A stretch of 17,197 nucleotides of DNA, from contig JAURHO010000019.1 of NCBI GenBank assembly GCA_030833265.1, positions 1-17,197 on the forward strand, in the 5' to 3' direction. The notes below the pieces were generated by a model that saw only the letters and a list, made by a program, of their open reading frames with translations, ran no database searches and was not told where the DNA came from. This stretch comes from Crocinitomicaceae bacterium (GTDB lineage Bacteria > Bacteroidota > Bacteroidia > Flavobacteriales_D > Crocinitomicaceae). A program made the position numbers and the translations under genes. Below are positions 13,689-17,197 of the stretch, piece after piece. Positions within the stretch are counted from its first letter, which is position 1, and the number at the start of each line of letters is the position of its first letter.

Positions 13689-15230
13689 ATCGAACTTGAT
13701 GCCTTGCGCTAAAGGCAAAGAGTCAGAGTAATTGATGGTATTGGTCTGACGACGCATGTAAACTTTCCATGCATCTGAACCAGACTCGCGGCCACCACCT
13801 GTTTCTTTTTCACCACCAAAAGCACCACCAATTTCGGCACCTGATGTTCCGATATTGACATTGGCAATTCCGCAGTCTGAACCAGCCGCTGATAAGAATG
13901 CTTCAGATTCTTTGAGGTCATTGGTCATGATTGCTGAAGACAAGCCTTGTGGCACTCCGTTTTGAAGCGCAATGGCATTTTCAACCCCACCGCTGTATTT
14001 CATGATGTATAAAATAGGGGCAAAGGTTTCGTGCTGAACAATTGCAAAATGATTTTCAGCTTCGATGATGCATGGTTTGACATAGCAACCAGATTCATAA
14101 CCTTCGCCAGAAAGTACTCCGCCTTCAACGATGACTTTTCCACCTTCTTTTTGTGCTGCTTCTATGGCTGCAAGGTAATTGTTTACTGCATCTTGATCGA
14201 TGAGTGGGCCCACGTGGTTGTTCTGATCAAGTGGGTTACCAATGCGCAATTGCTTATAAGCAGCCGAAAGGGCATCGCGTACTTTATCAAAAACACTTTC
14301 GTGGATGATCAAACGGCGAGTTGAAGTACAGCGTTGACCTGCTGTTCCGACAGCACCGAATACAGCACCTGGCACCACCATTTTGAGGTCAGCACTAGGT
14401 GTAATGATAATGGCGTTGTTGCCCCCTAATTCTAATAAAGAACGACCTAAACGCTGACCAACGGCAGCACCAACGGATTTACCCATGCGAGTAGAACCAG
14501 TTGCAGAAACCAAAGGAACGCGTGGGTCATTGGCCATGAGTTTGCCAATTTCACCATCGCCGATTACTAAGCCAGAAACTCCTTCAGGGACGTCATTGGC
14601 AGCAAAAACTTCTTGTGCAATGCGCTGACAAGCAATAGCGGTAAGTGGTGTTTTTTCGGATGGTTTCCAAACACAGACATCACCACAAACCCAAGCTAGG
14701 GCTGTATTCCAGTTCCAAACAGCAACTGGGAAGTTAAATGCAGAAATGATACCCACAATCCCGAGCGGATGGTATTGCTCGTACATGCGGTGATTTGGAC
14801 GCTCAGAGTGCATGGTTAAACCATACAATTGGCGAGAAAGACCTACTGCAAAATCACAGATGTCAATCATTTCTTGAACTTCGCCCAGACCTTCTTGTAA
14901 GGATTTCCCCATTTCATAAGAAACGAGTTTACCTAGTGGTTCTTTATAAAAACGAATGCGCTCGGCAAGTTGTCTGACAACTTCTCCGCGTTTTGGCGCA
15001 GGTACTTTTCTCCATTCTACAAAAGCAGCTTGTGCTTTTTCAATCACCTGATTGTATTGGTCAGGTGTAGCCATAGTTACATGTGCAATAACTTGCGCAT
15101 CTACTGGTGAAACAGAAGCAATTTGAGCACCTGTTGAAGTGAGCCAATTGGCACCTGTTGAAGCACCTTGGTTATTTTCTTGGATCCCTAATTGACCCAG
15201 AATTTCTTTAATTTCAGCTTGAAGAGACAT
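13683..15230 (-). CDS. ALDH7-type aldehyde dehydrogenase (aminoadipate semialdehyde dehydrogenase-like)
   Basis: The 515-residue NAD(P)-dependent aldehyde dehydrogenase has AFNFP with Asn166, KPSEKTPLTA at the cofactor site, LLELGGNNAII with the general-base Glu267, and GTAGQRCTSTRRL with catalytic Cys301. The last two closely match the ALDH7 (antiquitin) subfamily, whose members oxidise alpha-aminoadipic semialdehyde/piperidine-6-carboxylate in lysine breakdown; substrate here is inferred. A seven-residue extension to a TTG at 15251 is possible, but that TTG lies within the -7 promoter element, and MSLQAEIKEIL at ATG 15230 gives normal family length. No other lysine-catabolism gene is in the window. 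It overlaps the repeat-protein gene by six bases tail to tail and is divergent from mnmE. Confidence 0.92.
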   Translation of the reverse strand: MSLQAEIKEILGQLGIQENNQGASTGANWLTSTGAQIASVSPVDAQVIAHVTMATPDQYNQVIEKAQAAFVEWRKVPAPKRGEVVRQLAERIRFYKEPLGKLVSYEMGKSLQEGLGEVQEMIDICDFAVGLSRQLYGLTMHSERPNHRMYEQYHPLGIVGIISAFNFPVAVWNWNTALAWVCGDVCVWKPSEKTPLTAIACQRIAQEVFAANDVPEGVSGLVIGDGEIGKLMANDPRVPLVSATGSTRMGKSVGAAVGQRLGRSLLELGGNNAIIITPSADLKMVVPGAVFGAVGTAGQRCTSTRRLIIHESVFDKVRDALSAAYKQLRIGNPLDQNNHVGPLIDQDAVNNYLAAIEAAQKEGGKVIVEGGVLSGEGYESGCYVKPCIIEAENHFAIVQHETFAPILYIMKYSGGVENAIALQNGVPQGLSSAIMTNDLKESEAFLSAAGSDCGIANVNIGTSGAEIGGAFGGEKETGGGRESGSDAWKVYMRRQTNTINYSDSLPLAQGIKFDL

Positions 15231-15248
15231 ATTTGGTTGATTTGCAGA

Positions 15249-15256
15249 CAAAGGTA
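15249..15256 (-). promoter_or_regulatory. TAnnTTTG promoter core for the aldehyde dehydrogenase
   Basis: The minus strand reads TACCTTTG, an exact -7 match ending 18 bases before the ATG at 15230. No clear -33 TTTG is seen. Confidence 0.5.
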
Positions 15257-15272
15257 GGGAATTTTTATTGTG

Positions 15273-15280
15273 TAACTTTG
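15273..15280 (+). promoter_or_regulatory. TAnnTTTG promoter core touching the mnmE start
   Basis: TAACTTTG matches the -7 consensus exactly and ends only four bases before the mnmE ATG (15285), so transcription would start at or next to the start codon. The expected -33 region would overlap the opposing core at 15249-15256. No TTTG is at the standard spacing. Confidence 0.45.
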
Positions 15281-15284
15281 TAAC

Positions 15285-16661
15285 ATGAATGACCTTTCTA
15301 CCGATCCAATTTGTGCCTTAGCCACCGCTAGTGGAATGGGGGCAATCGCCGTCATTCGCGTATCAGGAAAAGGTTCAAAAGCATTGGTATCTAAAGCCTT
15401 TTCAAAAGACCTCACCGCGCTTCCTTCTCATACCGTTCATTTGGGTTGGATGCTTGGCGCCAACGGCGATCGTCTGGACGAAGTGTTGGCCACGCTCTTT
15501 GACCACGGCAAAAGTTTTACCGGAGAAGAAAGCGTAGAATTGGCTTGTCATGGTTCTACATTTATTCAACAATTATTACTCCAACGACTTGCCGAATTGG
15601 GCTGTCGCCTTGCCGAACCCGGCGAATTCACAAAGCGCGCTTTTCTCAATGGCCGTCTAGATCTTTCTCAGGCAGAAGCCGTTGCCGATTTAATTGCAGC
15701 ACAATCCAAGCAAGCACATCAAGTGGCCTTGCAACAATTGCGTGGTCGTTTTTCTTCAGAGCTTCAACAACTCCGAGAGCAACTCATTCAATTTGCAGCA
15801 CTCATCGAACTTGAACTCGATTTCGGGGAAGAAGATGTAGAATTTGCAGACCGCACAGCACTTAAACTTCTTGTAGCAGAAGTCTTGAAAATGGTACGCC
15901 GTTTGGCTGCTTCTTTCGAACTCGGAAATGCCATCAAAAACGGGGTTCCAGTAGCAATTGTAGGGGCACCCAATACTGGTAAAAGCACACTGTTAAACCA
16001 ACTTTTGGGTGAAGACCGCGCCATTGTCTCAGACATTGCTGGCACCACGCGCGATGTCATTGAAGAGGTACTCAATATTGAAGGCATCCAATTTAGGCTC
16101 ATCGACACAGCGGGCATCCGAGAAACCACTGAAACAATTGAAGCACTTGGTATAGAGCGCTCTCAGCAAAAAATTGAACAAGCAAAAATTGTCTTGTGCC
16201 TCACCGATGCAAGCGATAGCGCAAATTTCACTGAGACAACTGCATGGGTCACGTCTTTAAAAACGTTGCATCCCGATAAGTATATTCTATTGGTTCAAAA
16301 CAAAGCAGACCTAAAGGCTGCTTCAATAAACGAAGCATCAACTGCTTTTGATTTACAAATGAGCGCCCTCACAGGAAACGGTGTTGCTGAACTTAAAGCT
16401 AAGCTTGTTGCGCTCGTCCTCGGTGACTATAATGTCCAAGACGAAACCATTGTTTCCAACGCGCGCCACCAAGCCGCCTTGTTACAAACTGCTGCCGCTC
16501 TCGAACGCGCCCAAGAAGGCCTTTACGGGCACACCACTGCCGACTTCATCGCCATGGACATCCGCGAAGCCATGCGTCAGTTGGGCCACATCACCGGCCA
16601 AATAGACGTCGACACCGACATCCTCGGCGCGATCTTTAGTAAGTTCTGTATCGGCAAATAA
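15285..16661 (+). CDS. mnmE: tRNA modification GTPase MnmE
   Basis: MnmE works with MnmG to add the 5-carboxymethylaminomethyl group to wobble uridine 34 of certain tRNAs. The 458-residue protein has the N-terminal folate-binding/dimerisation domain (DPICALATASGMGAIAVIRV, then CHGS, EPGEFTKRAFLNGRLDLSQA). A helical domain follows, then an inserted GTPase domain: Walker A GAPNTGKS (227-234), switch AGTTRD (252-257), DTAG (274-277) and NKAD (339-342). It ends with the diagnostic FCIGK, Cys455. Length is normal. The ATG at 15285 gives the standard N-terminus. mnmG is not in the window. Confidence 0.97.
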   Translation: MNDLSTDPICALATASGMGAIAVIRVSGKGSKALVSKAFSKDLTALPSHTVHLGWMLGANGDRLDEVLATLFDHGKSFTGEESVELACHGSTFIQQLLLQRLAELGCRLAEPGEFTKRAFLNGRLDLSQAEAVADLIAAQSKQAHQVALQQLRGRFSSELQQLREQLIQFAALIELELDFGEEDVEFADRTALKLLVAEVLKMVRRLAASFELGNAIKNGVPVAIVGAPNTGKSTLLNQLLGEDRAIVSDIAGTTRDVIEEVLNIEGIQFRLIDTAGIRETTETIEALGIERSQQKIEQAKIVLCLTDASDSANFTETTAWVTSLKTLHPDKYILLVQNKADLKAASINEASTAFDLQMSALTGNGVAELKAKLVALVLGDYNVQDETIVSNARHQAALLQTAAALERAQEGLYGHTTADFIAMDIREAMRQLGHITGQIDVDTDILGAIFSKFCIGK

Positions 16662-16667
16662 TTTCCC

Positions 16668-16675
16668 TACCTTCG
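16668..16675 (+). promoter_or_regulatory. Possible promoter core of the S46 peptidase gene
   Basis: TACCTTCG is one mismatch from TAnnTTTG and ends 20 bases before the ATG at 16696. No -33 TTTG is seen. Confidence 0.35.
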
Positions 16676-16695
16676 TATCTAAATTTTTTAACCCT

Positions 16696-17197
16696 ATGAA
16701 ACTGCGTTTACTCGTTTTATTTTGTGTAGCTATTTTGGGCCTCAAGCCAGTGCTGGCTGAAGAAGGCATGTTGATTCCGTCTTTGATTGCAGCGTTTGAA
16801 AACGACATGAAGGCCAAAGGCATGAAGCTCAGTGCAGCGGATATTTATAGTGTGAACAGCACCAGCCTGAAAGATGCTATTTTTCAGTTTGGAGGAGGGT
16901 GTACTGCAGAGCTCGTTTCAGATAAAGGCTTGCTTTTGACCAACCACCATTGTGGCTATGGCCAGATTCAGGCGCATAGTTCTTTGGAACACGATTATTT
17001 GAAAAATGGTTTTTGGGCAAAGAATTTAGCAGAAGAATTGCCAAACCCTGGTTTAACGGCAACGCGCATTGTCCGCATAGAAGATATGACAGCAGCAGTG
17101 TTGGCAGGTGCAAGTTCTAAAGCAGATCAAGCTACAATAGCGGCAAACATCAAGAAATTGGTGGCGGCGGCAATTGCAGGCACCCACTTTGAGGCAG
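16696..17197 (+). CDS. S46 family dipeptidyl-peptidase (DPP7/DPP11-like), N-terminal part
   Basis: The frame runs from ATG 16696 to the window edge (167 residues). A signal peptide is visible (MKLRLLVLFCVAILGLKPVLA, cleavage near Ala21). The S46 hallmark follows: DAIFQFGGGCTAELVSDKGL, LLTNHHCGYG with the catalytic His of the chymotrypsin-like triad at residue 85, and SSLEHDYLKNGFWA. S46 enzymes are periplasmic serine peptidases that release dipeptides from peptide N-termini; they feed peptide-using Bacteroidota. The catalytic Asp and Ser, and the residue that separates DPP7 (hydrophobic P1) from DPP11 (acidic P1), lie outside the window, so the specificity cannot be called. Confidence 0.93.
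   Translation, partial: MKLRLLVLFCVAILGLKPVLAEEGMLIPSLIAAFENDMKAKGMKLSAADIYSVNSTSLKDAIFQFGGGCTAELVSDKGLLLTNHHCGYGQIQAHSSLEHDYLKNGFWAKNLAEELPNPGLTATRIVRIEDMTAAVLAGASSKADQATIAANIKKLVAAAIAGTHFEA

Noticed and set aside
13701..13720. Hairpin TGCCTT/AAGGCA near the end of the aldehyde dehydrogenase gene
   Set aside because: Six base pairs within coding sequence and no continuous T run after it on the minus strand; not convincing as a terminator.
14031..14324. 97-residue plus-strand frame inside the aldehyde dehydrogenase gene
   Set aside because: Covers the conserved catalytic region of ALDH on the opposite strand; no start signal or family resemblance.
15788..16129. 113-residue Ser-rich minus-strand frame inside mnmE
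   Set aside because: Shadow of the conserved GTPase domain; mnmE motifs explain the sequence.

Overview
This window is a gene-dense stretch of a Bacteroidota chromosome, most likely from the Flavobacteriales. The evidence is: (i) a large secreted repeat protein ending in a type IX secretion (T9SS) type A sorting domain; (ii) a start of an S46 dipeptidyl-peptidase and a TonB-dependent receptor with an N-terminal carboxypeptidase-like regulatory domain; (iii) several copies of the Bacteroidota promoter core TAnnTTTG just upstream of genes, with no Shine-Dalgarno sequences; (iv) a 30-residue AURKAIP1/COX24-like basic protein between HU and RNase G. I see no insertion sequence, tRNA, rRNA, CRISPR array, prophage or integrase, and no intergenic gap above about 100 bases.

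Layout. 1-344 (-): N-terminus of a probable M17 leucyl aminopeptidase. 381-1406 (-): mutY. 1503-1793 (+): HU. 1827-1857: HU terminator overlapping the promoter of the next gene. 1890-1982 (+): 30-aa ribosomal-type peptide. 2066-3613 (+): rng. 3613-4083 (+): recX, overlapping rng by one base. 4104-4571 (-): secreted thioredoxin-fold protein. 4683-7118 (+): TonB-dependent receptor. 7167-7778 (+): HAD-type phosphatase-like protein. 7791-8489 (+): recO with a TTG start. 8486-8929 (-): tadA, convergent and overlapping. 8966-9523 (+): CvpA-family membrane protein. 9510-10082 (+): small secreted protein of unknown function. 10131-13688 (+): 1185-aa surface protein with nine 83-residue repeats. 13683-15230 (-): ALDH7-type aldehyde dehydrogenase. 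15285-16661 (+): mnmE. 16696-17197 (+): start of an S46 peptidase.

Functionally, most of the window is housekeeping: DNA repair (mutY, recO, recX), nucleoid (HU), RNA processing and tRNA modification (rng, tadA, mnmE) and translation (the 30-aa peptide). It is interleaved with envelope functions: TonB receptor, secreted thioredoxin, S46 peptidase, unknown secreted protein and the T9SS cargo. There is no multi-gene operon with one obvious purpose; rng-recX and cvpA-9510 are the only overlapping same-strand pairs.

I do not see a clear new defence or metabolic system. The most notable items are the nine-unit repeat protein with zero length variation between units, the terminator/promoter fusion ahead of the 30-aa gene, the hairpin inside recX that is T-rich on both sides, and promoter cores so close to start codons that some mRNAs may be leaderless.
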